Assembly (NCBI GenBank): GCA_026874595.1
Contig: CM049315.1
Location: forward strand, 71,655,416-71,719,415
DNA: 64,000 nucleotides
From: Sipunculus nudus
Lineage: Eukaryota; Annelida; Sipuncula; Golfingiida; Sipunculidae
Reading direction: 5' to 3'
The notes under the pieces are model-generated. The model was given only the letters and a program-made list of their open reading frames with translations. It did not search any database and was not told the DNA's origin. The position numbers and the translations under genes were made by a program. Below are positions 13,250 to 26,205 of the stretch, in pieces. Every line of letters begins with the position of its first letter. Position 1 is the stretch's first letter.

Positions 13250-13920
13250 GTGGTAAGGCTGAGGTTAAGTTTAGTAGCATGGTTGTGGTAAGATTGAGCC
13301 AGCTGAGGTTACAGGGTTGACAAGCCTGTGGTAAAACTGGGCCAACTGAGGATATTAGGTCAACAAGGCTGTGGTAAGGCTGATCCTGCTGAGGTTAAGA
13401 CAAATACAGGACTGTGGTAAGGCTGAGGCAGATGAGGTTACTAAGTCAACAAGGCTGGTGTATGGCTCAGGATAAGCATGTGATCAAGGCTGTGGAAAAG
13501 GCTGAGTCAGCTGAGTTTAAGCAGATCAACCAGGCTGTGGTAAAGGCTGAATCAGCAGAGGTTAAGCAGATCAATTAGGCCGAGTTACAGGCTGAGTCAG
13601 CAGAGGTTATGCAGATCAGCTAGGCTGAGGTAAGGGCTATGTCAGCAGAGGTTAAGCAGATCAATTAGGCTGAGATAAAGGCTGAGTCAGCAGAGGTTAT
13701 GCAGATCAACTAGGCTGTGGTGAAGGCTGAGTCAGCTGAGGTTAAGCAGATCAACTAGACTGTGGTAAAGGCTGAGTCAGCTGAGGTTATGCAGATCAAC
13801 TAGGCTGAGGTAAAGGCTGAGTCAGCTGAGGTTAAGCAGATCAATTAGGCTGAGTTAAAGGCTTAGTCAGCAGAGGTTATGCAGATCAACTAGGCTGTGG
13901 TAAAGGCTGAGTCAGCTGAG

Positions 13921-14520
13921 GTAAGCAGATCAACTAGGCTGTGGTAAAGGCTGAGTCAGCTGAGGTTAAGCAGATCAACTAGGCTGAGGTAAAGGCTATG
14001 TCAGCTGAGGTTAAGCAGATCAATTAGGCTGAGTTAAAGGCTTAGTCAGCAGAGGTTATGCAGATCAACTAGGCTGTGGTAAAGGCTGAGTCAGCTGAGG
14101 TAAGCAGATCAACTAGGCTGTGGTAAAGGCTGAGTCAGCTGAGGTTAAGCAGATCAACTAGGCTGAGGTAAAGGCTATGTCAGCTGAGGTTAAGCAGATC
14201 AATTAGGCTGAGTTAAAGGCTTAGTCAGCAGAGGTTATGCAGATCAACTAGGCTGTGGTAAAGGCTGAGTCAGCTGAGGTAAGCAGATCAACTAGGCTGT
14301 GGTAAAGGCTGAGTCAGCTGAGGTTAAGCAGATCAACTAGGCTGAGGTAAAGGCTATGTCAGCTGAGGTTAAGCAGATCAATTAGGCTGAGTTAAAGGCT
14401 TAGTCAGCAGAGGTTATGCAGATCAACTAGGCTGTGGTAAAGGCTGAGTCAGCTGAGGTAAGCAGATCAACTAGGCTGTGGTAAAGGCTGAGTCAGCTGA
14501 GGTTAAGCAGATCAACTAGG
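13921..14520. repeat. 179-bp higher-order repeat inside the minisatellite
   Basis: The phrase GTAAGCAGATCAACTAGG starts at 13921, 14100, 14279 and 14458, exactly 179 bp apart. Each period is four 45-bp monomers of different subtype (GGCTGTGG, GGCTGAGG, GGCTGAGTT, GGCTTAGTC) minus one base, because one monomer reads GAGGTAAGC rather than GAGGTTAAGC. The copies look virtually identical, pointing to recent unequal exchange or gene conversion. Confidence 0.9.
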
Positions 14521-17500
14521 CTGTGGTAAAAGCTTAGTCAGCTGAGGTTAAGCAGATCAACTAGGCTGTGGTAGGGCTGAGTCAGCTGAGGTTAAGCAGA
14601 TTTACTAGGCTGTGGTAAAGGCTGAGCTAGCTGAGGTTAAGAAGGTCATCTAGGTTGCGTTAAACTTGAGGCAGCTGACATTTAGCAGATAAACTAGCCT
14701 GTGGTAGGGCTAAGGCTAAGAAGGTCAACAAGGCTGTTAACTCTGGTTTGAGCAAACAGATTTGTTTCAAACTTTATTTACAAATTTATGGAAAACTACC
14801 CAAGTAAGAAGTGTGCTGATTAAGAGTTCCCAAGATTAAAGTGGAAGATCATAAGACCCACATCATTGAAAAAGATTGTGGATGCATTTTAAGCCAAACA
14901 TTTAAACCAAAATCTTCGATCATGACACCTATCAGTTTTGGGGTCATGAAGTTGAAGGTGAAGGTCTCACCATCAATCACTTTTAAAGAAAGTTGGGCAT
15001 TTTTAAGCCAAACTGTACATCCTTAAACATCAATCATTACCTGTATCAATTTTTGGGGTCATGAGGTCAAAGGTAACAGGTCCAAAGCTGAGGTTAAGCA
15101 GGTCAACAAGGCTGTGGTAAGGCTAAGGCAGATGAAGTAACAAGGTCAACAAAGCTTTGTTAAAGCTGAGCCGGCTGAGGTTATTAGGTTGACATGGCTG
15201 TAGTAAGGCTGAGCCAACTGATGTTAATAGGTCACCAAGGCTGTGGTAAGGTTGAGCAAGCTGAGGTTTAAAGGTCAATACAGCTATGTGAAGGCTAAGG
15301 AAACCCAGTTCCACAAGGCTGTGGTAAGGCTGAGGATAAGCAAATTCAGCAAGGCTATGGTAAGACTGAGCCAGCTGAGGTTATTAGGTTGACATGGCTG
15401 ATGTAAGGCTAAGCCAGCAGAGGTTAATAGGTCAACAAGGCTGTGGTAAGGCAGATCCAGCTGAGGTTAATAGGTCAACAAGGCTGTGGAAAAGCTAAGC
15501 CTGCTGAGGGATAGCAGATCAAAAGCTTGTGGTAAGGTTGAGGCAGATGAGGTTACTTCAATAAGGCTTTGGTAATGCTCAGCCAGCTGAGGTCAAACAA
15601 GGTCAACAAGGCTGTTGTAAGGCTCAGGTTAAGTAGGTCCACAAGGCTGTGGCAGGGATGAGCCAGCTGAGGTTAAGCAGATCAACTAGGAAAGGAAAAG
15701 GATGAGCCAGCTGAGGTTAAACAGATCAACTAGGCTGTGGTAAAGGTTGAATCAGCTGAGGTTAAAGAGATCAACTAGGCTGTGGTAAAGACCCAGTCAG
15801 CTGAGGTTAAGCAGATCAACCAGGCTGTGGTAAAGGCTGAATCAGCAGAGGTTAAGCAGATCAATTAGGCTGAGTTACAGGCTGAGTCAGCAGAGGTTTT
15901 GCAGATCAGCTAGGCTGTGGTAAAGGCTGAGTCAGCTTAGGTTAAGCAGATCAACTAGGCTGAGGTAAGGGCTATGTCAGCAGAGGTTAAGCAGATCAAT
16001 TAGGCTGAGTTAAAGGCTGAGTCAGCAGAGGTTATGCAGATCAACTAGGCTGTGGTAAAGGCTGAGTCAGCTGAGGTTAAGCAGATCAACTAGGCTGTGG
16101 TAAAGGCTGAGTCAGCTGAGGTTAAGCAGATCAACTAGGTGAGGAAAAGGCTGAGCCAGCTGAGGTTAAGCAGATAAACTAGCCTGTGGTAGGGTTGAGG
16201 CTAAGAAGGTCAACAAGGCTGTTAACTCCTGTTTGAGCAAACGGATTTGCTTCAAACTTTATTTACAAATTTATGGAAAACTACCCAAGTAAGAAGTGTG
16301 CTGATTAAGAGTTCCCAAGATTAAAGGGGAAGATCATAAGACCCACATCATTGAAAAAGACTGTGGATGCATTTTGAGCCAATCATTTAAACCAAAATCT
16401 TTGATCATGACACCTATCAGTTTTGGGGTCATGAAGTTAAAGGTGAAGGTCTCACCATCAATCACTTTCAAAGAAAGTTGGGCATTTTTAAGCCAAACTG
16501 TACATCCTTAATCATCAATCATTACCTGTATCAATTTTTGGGGTCATGAGGTCAAAGGTTACAGGTCTCAAGCTGAGGTTAAGCAGGTCAACAAGGCTGT
16601 GGAAAGGCTGAGGCAGATGAAGTAACAAGGTCAACACGGCTATGTGAAGGCTAAGGCTACCCAGTTCCACAAGGCTGTGGTATGGCTGAGGTTAAGCAAA
16701 TTCAGCAAGGCTATGGTAAGGCTGATCCAGCTGAGGTTAATAGGTCAACAAGGCTGTGGAAAAGCTAAGCTTGCTGAGGGATAGCAGATCAAAAGCCTGT
16801 GGTAAGGTTGAGGCAGATGACGTAACTTCAACAAGGTTTTGGTAATGCTCAGCCAGCTGAGGTCAAACAAGGTCAACAAGGCTGTTGTAAGGCTCAGGTT
16901 AAGTAGGTCCACAAGGCTGTGGTAAGATGAGCCAGCTGCGGTTAAGCAGATCAACTAGGAAAGGAAAAGGCTGAGCCAGCTGAGGTTAAGCAGATCAACT
17001 AGGAAAGGAAAAGGCTGAGACTGCTGAGGTTAAGCAGATCAACTAGGCGAGGAAAAGGCTGAGCCAGCTGAGGTTAAGCAGATCAACTGGGCGACGAAAA
17101 GGCTGATCCAGCTGAGGTTAATAGGTCAACAAGGCCGTGGAAAAGCTAAGCTTGCTGAGGGATAGCAGATCAAAAGCCTGTGGTAAGGTTGAAGCAGATG
17201 AGGTTACTTCAACAAGGCTTTGGTAATGCTCAGCCAGCTGAGGTCAAACAAGGTCAACAAGGCTGTTGCAAGGCTCAGGTTAAGTAGGTCCACAAGGCTG
17301 TGATAAGGATGAGCCAGCTGAGGTTAAGCAGATCAACTAGGAAAGGAAAAGGCTGAGCCAGCTAAGGTTAAGCAGAGCAACTAGGAAAGGAAAAGGCTGA
17401 GCCAGCTGAGGTTAAGCAGATCAACTAGGCAAGGAAAAGGCTGAGCCAGCTGAGGTTAAGCAGATCAACTAGGAAAGGAAAAGGCTAAGCCAGCTGAGGT

Positions 17501-18975
17501 TAAGCAGATCAACTAGGCGAGGAAAAGGCTGAACCAGCTGAGGTTATGCAGATCAACTAGGAAAGGAAAAGGCTGAGCCAGCTGAGGTTAAGCAGATCAA
17601 CTAGGAAAGGAAAAGGCTGAGCCAGCTGAGGTTAAGCAGATCAACTAGAAAGGAAAAGGCTGAGCCAGCTAAGGTTAAGCAGATCAGCTAGGCTGTGGTA
17701 AAGGCTGAACCAGCTAAGCAGATCAACTAGGCTGTGGTAAAAGCTGGATCAGCTGAGGTTAAGCAGATCAGTTAGGCTGTGGTAAAGGCTGAGTCAGCTG
17801 AGGTTAAGCAGATCAGCTAGGCAAGGAAAAGGCTGAGCCAGCTGAGGTTAAGCAGATCAGTTAGGCTGTGGTAAAGGCTGAGTCAGCTAAGCAGATCAAC
17901 TAGGCTGTGGTAAAAGCTGAGTCAGCTGAGGTTAAGCAGATCAACTAGGCTGTGGTAGGGCTGAGTCAGCTGAGGTTAAGCAGATCAACTAGGCTGTGGT
18001 AAAGGCTGAGCCAGCTGAGGTTAAGAAGGTCATCTAGGTTGCGTTAAAGTTGAGGCAGCTGACATTTAGCAGATAAACTAGCCTGTGGTAGGGCTAAGGC
18101 TAAGAAGGTCAACAAGGCTGTTAACTCTGGTTTGAGCAAACAGATTTGCTTCAAACTTTATTTACAAATTTATGGAAAACTACCCAAGTAAGAAGTGTGT
18201 TGATTAAGAGTTCCCAAGATTAAAGTGGAAGATCATAAGACCCACATCATTGAAAAAGACTGTGGATGCATTTTAAGCCAAACATTTAAACCAAAATCTT
18301 CGATCATCACCCCTATCAGTTTTGGGGTCATGAAGTTGAAGGTGAAGGTCTCACCATCAATCACTTTCTAAGAAATTTGGGCATTTTTAGGCCAAACTGT
18401 ACATCCTTAATCATCAATCATTACCTGTATCAATTTTTGGGGTCATGAGGTCAAAGGTTACAGGTCTCAAGCTGAGGTTAAGCAGGTCAACAAGGCTGTG
18501 GTAAGGCTGAGGCAGATGAAGTAACAAGGTCAACACTGCTATGTGAAGGCTAAGGCTACCAAGTTCCACAAGGCTGTGGTAAGGCTGAGGTTAAGCAAAT
18601 TCAGCAAGGCTATGGTAAGGCTGATCCAGCTGAGGTTAATAGGTCAACAAGGCTGTGGAAAAGCTAAGCTTGCTGAGGGATAGCAGATCAAAAGCCTGTG
18701 GTAAGGTTGAGGCAGATGAGGTTACTTCAACAAGGTTTGGTAATGCTCAGCCAGCTGAGGTCAAACAAGGTCAACAAGGCTGTTGTAAGGCTCAGGTTAA
18801 GTAGGTCCACAAGGCTGTGGTAAGGATGAGCCAGCTGAGGTTAAGCAGATCAACTAGGAAAGGAAAAGGCTGAGCCAGCTGAGGTTAAGCAGATCAACTA
18901 GGAAAGGAAAAGGCTGAGCCAGCTGAGGTTAAGCAGATCAACTAGGCGAGGAAAAAGCTGAGCCAGCTGAGGTTA

Positions 18976-21673
18976 ATAGGTCAACAAGGCATTGGAAAAG
19001 CTAAGCTTGCTGAGGGATAGCAGATCAAAAGCCTGTGGTAAGGTTGAAGCAGATGAGGTTACTTCAACAAGGCTTTGGTAATGGTCAGCCAGCTGAGGTC
19101 AAACAAGGTCAACAAGGCTGTTGCAAGGCTCAGGTTAAGTAGGTCCACAAGGCTGTGATAAAGATGAGCCATTTGAGGATTAGCAGATCAACTAGGAAAG
19201 GAAAAGGCTGAGCCAGCTAAGGTTAAGCAGATCAACTAGGAAAGGAAAAGGCTGAGCCAGCTGAGGTTAAGCAGATCAACTAGGCGAGGAAAAGGCTGAG
19301 CCAGCTGAGGTTAAGCAGATCATCTAGGCGAGGAAAAGGCTGAGCCAGCTGAGGTTAAGCAGATCAACTAGGAAAGGAAAAGGCTGAGCCAGCTGAGGTT
19401 AAGCAGATCAACTAGGCGAAGAAAAGGCTGAGCCAGCTGAGTTTAAGCAGATCAACTAGGTGAGGAAAAGGCTGAGCCAGCTGAGGTTAAGCAGATCAAC
19501 TAGGTGAGGAAAAGGCTGATCCAGCCGAGGTTAATAGGTCAACAAGGCTTTGGAAAAGCTAATCTTGCTGAGTGATAGCAGATCAAAAGCCTGTGGTAAG
19601 GTTGAAGCAGATGAGATTACTTCAACAAGGCTTTGGTAATGCTCAGCCAGCTGAGGTCAAACAAGGTCAACAAGGCTGTTGTAAGGCTCAGGTTAAGTAG
19701 GTCCACAAGGCTGTGGTAGGGATGAGCCAGCTGAGGTTAAGCAGATCAACTAGGAAAGAAAAAGGCTGAGCCAGCTGAGGTTAAGCAGATCAACTAGGCG
19801 AGGAAAAGGCTGAGCCAGCTGAGGTTAAGCAGATCAGCTAGGGTGTGGTAAAGGTTGAGTCAGCTGAGGTTAAACAGATCAACTAGGCTGTGGTAAAGGC
19901 TGAATCAGCTAAGTTTAAGCAGATCAACTAGGCTGTGGTAAAGGCTGAGTACGCTGAGGTTAAGCAGATCAACTAGGCTGTGGTAAAGGCTGAGTCAGCT
20001 GAGGTTAAGCAGATCAACTAGGCTGTGATAAAGGCTGGGTCAGCTGAGGTCAAGCAAGGTCAACAACGCTGTTGTATGGCTCAGGATTAGCATGTGATCA
20101 AGGCTGTGGTAGGGCTGAGCCAGCTGAGGTTAAGCAGATCAACTAGGCTGTGGTAAAGGCTCAGTCAGCTGAGGTTAAGCAGATCAACTAGGCTGTGGTA
20201 AAGGCTGAGTCAGCTGAGGTTAAGCAGATCAACTAGGCTGTGGTAAAGGCTGAGTCAGCTGAGGTTTAGCAGATCAACTAGGCTGTGGTAAAGGCTGAGT
20301 CAGCTGAGGTTAAGCAGATCAACTATAGGTCAACAAGGCATTGGAAAAGCTAAGCTTGCTGAGGGATAGCAGATCAAAAGCCTGTGGTAAGGTTGAAGCA
20401 GATGAGGTTACTTCAACAAGGCTTTGGTAATGGTCAGCCAGCTGAGGTCAAACAAGGTCAACAAGGCTGTTGCAAGGCTCAGGTTAAGTAGGTCCACAAG
20501 GCTGTGATAAAGATGAGCCATTTGAGGATTAGCAGATCAACTAGGAAAGGAAAAGGCTGAGCCAGCTAAGGTTAAGCAGATCAACTAGGAAAGGAAAAGG
20601 CTGAGCCAGCTGAGGTTAAGCAGATCAACTAGGCGAGGAAAAGGCTGAGCCAGCTGAGGTTAAGCAGATCATCTAGGCGAGGAAAAGGCTGAGCCAGCTG
20701 AGGTTAAGCAGATCAACTAGGAAAGGAAAAGGCTGAGCCAGCTGAGGTTAAGCAGATCAACTAGGCGAAGAAAAGGCTGAGCCAGCTGAGTTTAAGCAGA
20801 TCAACTAGGTGAGGAAAAGGCTGAGCCAGCTGAGGTTAAGCAGATCAACTAGGTGAGGAAAAGGCTGATCCAGCCGAGGTTAATAGGTCAACAAGGCTTT
20901 GGAAAAGCTAATCTTGCTGAGTGATAGCAGATCAAAAGCCTGTGGTAAGGTTGAAGCAGATGAGATTACTTCAACAAGGCTTTGGTAATGCTCAGCCAGC
21001 TGAGGTCAAACAAGGTCAACAAGGCTGTTGTAAGGCTCAGGTTAAGTAGGTCCACAAGGCTGTGGTAGGGATGAGCCAGCTGAGGTTAAGCAGATCAACT
21101 AGGAAAGAAAAAGGCTGAGCCAGCTGAGGTTAAGCAGATCAACTAGGCGAGGAAAAGGCTGAGCCAGCTGAGGTTAAGCAGATCAGCTAGGGTGTGGTAA
21201 AGGTTGAGTCAGCTGAGGTTAAACAGATCAACTAGGCTGTGGTAAAGGCTGAATCAGCTAAGTTTAAGCAGATCAACTAGGCTGTGGTAAAGGCTGAGTA
21301 CACTGAGGTTAAGCAGATCAACTAGGCTGTGGTAAAGGCTGAGTCAGCTGAGGTTAAGCAGATCAACTAGGCTGTGATAAAGGCTGGGTCAGCTGAGGTC
21401 AAGCAAGGTCAACAACGCTGTTGTATGGCTCAGGATTAGCATGTGATCAAGGCTGTGGTAGGGCTGAGCCAGCTGAGGTTAAGCAGATCAACTAGGCTGT
21501 GGTAAAGGCTCAGTCAGCTGAGGTTAAGCAGATCAACTAGGCTGTGGTAAAGGCTGAGTCAGCTGAGGTTAAGCAGATCAACTAGGCTGTGGTAAAGGCT
21601 GAGTCAGCTGAGGTTTAGCAGATCAACTAGGCTTTGGTAAAGGCTGAGTCAGCTGAGGTTAAGCAGATCAACT
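18976..21673. repeat. Recent 1349-bp tandem duplication within the array
   Basis: 18976-20324 is repeated directly as 20325-21673. Anchors include ATAGGTCAACAAGGCATTGG (18976 / 20325) and CAACAACGCTGTTGTATGGC (20061 / 21410), both offset by 1349 bp. Reading along, I found only isolated differences (for example GTACGCTGAGG against GTACACTGAGG, and one GGCTGTGGT against GGCTTTGGT), so identity is above 99%. The junction at 20324/20325 joins two different monomer contexts (CAACT to ATAGGTC). Confidence 0.9.
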
Positions 21674-24123
21674 AGGCTGTGGTGGGGCTGAGCCTGCTTA
21701 GGTTAAGCAGATCAACTAGGCTGTGATAAAAGCTGAGTCAGCTGAGGTCAAGCAAGGTCAACAACGCTGTTGTATGGCTCAGGATAAGCATGTGATCAAG
21801 GCTGTGGTAGGGCTGAGCCAGCTTAGGTTTAGCAGATCAACTAGGAAAGGAAAAGGCTGAGCCAGCTGAGGTTAAGCAGATCAGCTAGGCTGTGGTAAAG
21901 GCTGAGTCAGCTGAGGTTAAACAGATCAACTAGGGTGTGGTAAAGGTTGAGTCAGCTGAGGTTAAACAGATCAACTAGGCTGTGGTAAAGGCTGAATCAG
22001 CTGAGGTTAAGCAGATCAACTAGGCTGTGGTAAAGGCTGAGTACGCTGAGGTTAAGCAGATCAACTAGGCTGTGGTAAAGGCTGAGTCAGCTGAGGTTAA
22101 GCAGATTAACAAGGCTGAGGTAAGGGTATGTCAGCAGAGGTTAAGCAGATCAACTAGGCTGTGGTAAAGGCTGAGTCAGCTAAGCAGATCAACTAGGCTG
22201 TGGTAAAGGCTGAATCAGCTAATGTTAAGCAGATCAACTAGGCTGTGGTAGGGCTGAGCCAGCTTAGGTTAAGCAGATCAACTAGGCTGTGATAAAGGCT
22301 GGGTCAGCTGAGGTCAAGCAAGGTCAATTAGGCTGTGATAAAGGCTGGGTCAGCTGAGGTTAAGCAGATCAGCTAGGCTGTGATAAAGGCTGAGTCAGCT
22401 GAGGTTAAACAGATCAACTAGGCTGTGGTAAAGGGTGAGTCAGCTGAGGTTAAACAGATCAACTAGGCTGTGGTAAAGGGTGAGTCAGCTGAGGTTAAGC
22501 AGATCAACTAGGCTGTGATAAAGGCTCGGTCAGCTGAGGTCAAGCAAGGTCAACTAGGCTGTGATAAAGGCTGGGTCAGCTGAGGTTAAGCAGATCAGCT
22601 AGGCTGTGATAAAGGCTGAGTCAGCTGAGGTTAAACAGATCAACTAGGCTGTGGTAAAGGCTGAGTCAGCTGAGGTTAAGCAGATCAACTAGGCTGTGAT
22701 AAATGCTGAATCAGCTCAGGTTAAACAGATCAGCTAGGCTGTGGTAAAGGCTGAGTACGCTGAGGTTAAGCAAATCAACTAGGCTGAGGTAAGGGCTATG
22801 TCAGCAGAGGTTAAGCAGATCAACTTGGCTGTGGTAAAGGCTGAGTCAGCTAGGCAGATCAACTAGGCTGTTGTAAAGGCTGAATCAGCTAAGGTTAAGC
22901 AGATCAACTAGGCTGTGGTAGGGCTGAGCCAGCTTAGGTTAAGCAGATCAACTAGGCTGTGGTAGGGCTGAGCCAGCTAAGGTTAAGCAGATCAACTAGG
23001 CTGTGGTAGGGCTGAGTCATCTGAGGTTAAACAGATCAACTAGGCTGTGGTAAAGGCTGAATCAGCTGAGGTTAAGCAGATCAACTAGGCTGTGGTAAAG
23101 GCTGAATCAGCTAAGCAGATCAACTAGGCTGTTGTAAAGGCTGAATCAGCTAAGGTTAAGCAGATCAACTAGGCTGTGGTAGGGCTGAGCCAGCTTAGGT
23201 TAAGCAGATCAACTAGGCTGTGATAAAGGCTGGGTCAGCTGAGGTTAAGCAGATCAGCTAGGCTGTGATAAAGGCTGAGCCAGCTGAGGTTAAACAGATC
23301 AACTAGGGTGTGGTAAAGGTTGAGTCAGCTGAGGTTAAACAGATCAACTAGGCTGTGGTAAAGGCTGAGTCAGCTGAGGTTAAGCAGATCAACTAGGCTG
23401 AGGTAAGGGCTATGTCAGCAGAGGTTAAGCAGATCAACTAGGCTGTGGTAGGGCTGAGCCAGCTTAGGTTAAGCAGATCAACTAGGCTGTGGTAAAGGCT
23501 GAGTCAGCTAAGCAGATCAACTAGGCTGTTGTAAAGGCTGAATCAGCTAAGGTTAAGCAGATCAACTAGGCTGTGGTAGGGCTGAGCCAGCTTAGGTTAA
23601 GCAGATCAACTAGGCTGTGATAAAGGCTGGGTCAGCTGAGGTCAAGCAAGGTCAACAACGCTGTTGTATGGCTCAGGATTAGCATGTGATCAAGGCTGTG
23701 GTAGGGCTGAGCCAGCTGAGGTTAAGCAGATCAACTAGGCTGTGGTAAAGGCTCAGTCAGCTGAGGTTAAGCAGATCAAATAGGCTGTGGTAAAGGCTGA
23801 GTCAGCTGAGGTTAAGCAGATCAACTAGGCTGTGGTAAAGGCTGAGTCAGCTGAGGTTTAGCAGATCAACTAGGCTGTGGTAAAGGCTGAGTCAGCTGAG
23901 GTTAAGCAGATCAACTAGGCTGTGGTGGGGCTGAGCCAGCTTAGGTTAAGCAGATCAACTTGGCTGTGATAAAAGCTGAGTCAGCTGAGGTCAAGCAAGG
24001 TCAACAACGCCGTTGTATGGCTCAGGTTAAGCATGTGATCAAGGCTGTGGTAGGGCTGAGCCAGCTTAGGTTTAGCAGATCAACTAGCCTGCTGTAGGGC
24101 TGAGCTAAGTAGGCCAACAAGGC

Positions 24124-24420
24124 TGATCACTCCAGTTTTAGCAAACAGATTTGCTTCAAACTTGATTCATAAATGGCCCACCACCCAAGTAAAAACTCTG
24201 CTGATTCAGAGGTTCCTAGGTCATAGGGAAAGGTCACAAGACCCTCATTTTTACAAAGACTGGGGGTGCATTTAACCCAAACATTTCACTCAAAATTTTC
24301 CATCATGATCCCTATCATTTTGGGGTTATAAGGTTGAAGGTGAAGGTCTCATGACCCACCTCTTTCGAAAGATTGCAGATACATTTTAAGTCAAACATTT
24401 CTGTCCTTAAAAACACATTG
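24124..24420. repeat. AGGTCA-type repeat, right arm of the array
   Basis: After the last 45-bp units the sequence returns to the family seen at 10.1-11.5 kb: GCAAACAGATTTGCTTCAAA, CCACCCAAGTAA, and GGTTGAAGGTGAAGGTCTCA. The minisatellite is therefore bracketed by, and probably grew inside, a block of this repeat. Confidence 0.75.
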
Positions 24421-25650
24421 TTTGAATAATTAATAGAGTTAATTGAAAAATTCTGTAGACTAGACCTAATTGCAAGTCTATGGCAGTTGTAGGAGATATA
24501 TTTAGTATACAAATAATGTAGACTTTGCTAAAGATAAGTCCAGCACTGTACAAGTCAGTTACTGTCATTAAGAAAAGCTAATTTCTACGATCATTTTACT
24601 GTAACAGAAACTTTTTTTATATTATTTTTACATAAACAAGAAATATGCAGTCTGAGGAATGCAAGGCTCAGCCATGTTTGGTGTGTGTTGGGGGGGGGGG
24701 GGGGGGTGAGCACATACCCTCCTGGCAGAGGCAAAACAGCAGTCTGACTGATGACACTTGTAGGGCTGTTTCTGTATGCATCAATGTGTGTATGCTTTAA
24801 GCTTTCAGTAAAATATTTGGTTTCAGACATACATACTGTGGTAGGCTTTATTTTTACAGGGCTCAGTTTTGCGTTTAAGCAATTTTTTTATCATTTCACG
24901 GGGTTCCATTTTCGTGAAGGGGCATATATTATTATTTTGATCAACACCAAAATAGGTATGAATTCTCTGTTACACAAAGTTATAATTTGCACAAACAACA
25001 ATGACTCTCACTGCCGGAACCTGGTGATGTCTTTTCAAAGCCCTAGGAGTCGTTGGTTTCACAGCTTGGGCATTACTTATCTATATATAAAAAGGGATCT
25101 CCACTCTACCTTGCTCATATCATGTTCTGATTACGCAATAGAAACAATGTTCCATGGAAATAACATGTTGGTTAGTGAAGCAGTCATATCCTTGAAACAT
25201 ACCCGGGTGGAAGGTCTGCCTGATCCCTGTGAGTGTGAATGTGAAGAAAGAGCAGAGTAACTCTAGGTGGTGAATGATCAGATCGATCGACAGCTGACAA
25301 TGTGTAAGTGGGGAGAGTTCTAGCACTTCGACCAAGACAAAATTTTGGGATCGCAATTTAATAAATAAAATCAGACATGCAGAACTAAAATTGAGAACCA
25401 AGCATTTTTTTATTTAAAACTAGATTGTGGACACGTTCCATGCTGCAATCAACATGATCAGCATTTGGGTTATACTTTTTTCCCAGAAATGCCCATTATT
25501 GGCAATTACATCTCTAGACTATTTTCCCGTGACAGCAAGGTTTCATATCTGCGTGGTTTCAATTTAACAGACTTTCCCCTACTGGAATTTCCGAATTTAA
25601 AACCACTGCAAATAACAAGCCAACCACAGTAATAGACTGGAAAATAACTT
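24421..25650. other. Intergenic segment with a 169-codon open frame and a 17-G tract
   Basis: 24690-24706 is a run of 17 G. The plus-strand frame 24751-25260 (169 codons, starting MTLVGLFLYASMCVCFKLSV) is the longest ATG frame in this part. Its composition follows the local AT-rich sequence, it shows no domain I know, and it ends in a Cys/Glu-rich tail (PCECECEERAE). A TATA-like string (CTATATATAAAAAGG) lies inside it at about 25080. I treat it as a probable chance frame. Confidence 0.3.
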
Positions 25651-25789
25651 CCCTTAGCAAAAAACGAGCTTGCCGCACACTGTTGCTGCAAACTTGCTGC
25701 AGCTTTGCAGCAACCTTACAGCAAGGTCACAATTTGCCATGCAAATTAGTTTGCGGCAAATTTGCTGCAAGCTTGCTGCAACCAATGTT

Positions 25790-26205
25790 CCTGCAGCCCT
25801 TTTCCTGCAGCCTTCTTGCACACTTTCCCGCAGCCTTCTCACACACTTCCCGCAGCCTCGCACACTTCCTGCAGCTTCTCGCACACTTTCCCGCAGCCTT
25901 CTCGCACACTTTCCTGCAGCCTTCTCGCACACTTTCCTGCAGCCTTCTCGCACACTTCTTGCAGCCTCGCACACTTCCTGCAGCTTCTCGCACACTTTCC
26001 CGCAGCCTTCTCGCACACTTTCCCGCAGCCTTCTCGCACACTTCCTGCAGCCTTGCACACTTCCTGCAGCTTCTCGCACACTTTCCCGCAGCCTTCTCGC
26101 ACACTTTCCCGCAGCCTTCTCGCACACTTCCTGCAGCCTTGCACACTTCCTGCAGCTTCTTGCACACTTTCCCGCAGCCTTCTCGCACACTTTCCCGCAG
26201 CAGGG
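25790..26205. repeat. 23-bp / 18-bp minisatellite without stop codons
   Basis: Units of about 23 bp (TTCTCGCACACTTTCCCGCA plus GCC) alternate with shorter ones (CACTTCCTGCAGC). Because the unit lacks stop triplets in most frames, long open frames overlap here on both strands (up to 204 codons, Cys/Arg/Ser/Leu-rich and periodic). They are artefacts of the repeat and not genes. Confidence 0.9.

Larger units (their letters stand above)
11511..24123. repeat. 12.6-kb minisatellite array, 45-bp monomer with higher-order structure
   Basis: The basic unit is 45 bp. One form begins AGGCTGTGGTAAAGGCTGAG, continues CCAGCTGAGGTCAAGCAGAT and closes CAACT. About 11740-12300 is nearly homogeneous. Later blocks show subfamilies: GAGTCAGCTGAGG, GAGCCAGCTGAGG, and GGAAAGGAAAAGG in place of GGCTGTGGTAAAGG. 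Three segments of the AGGTCA-type repeat lie inside (from about 14742, 16231 and 18121), so the array grew partly by copying mixed blocks. Because 45 is a multiple of three, some frames stay open for a few units (minus strand, 15-residue periods), but indels and stops rule out a protein. It fills about 20% of the window. Confidence 0.95.

Noticed and set aside
11511-24123. CRISPR-like appearance of regular repeats
   Set aside because: Units are contiguous with no unique spacers, and the context is clearly eukaryotic.
24751-25260. 169-codon open frame as a real gene
   Set aside because: No domain, composition follows the AT-rich sequence, and no splice or poly-A context; listed only as part of the spacer.
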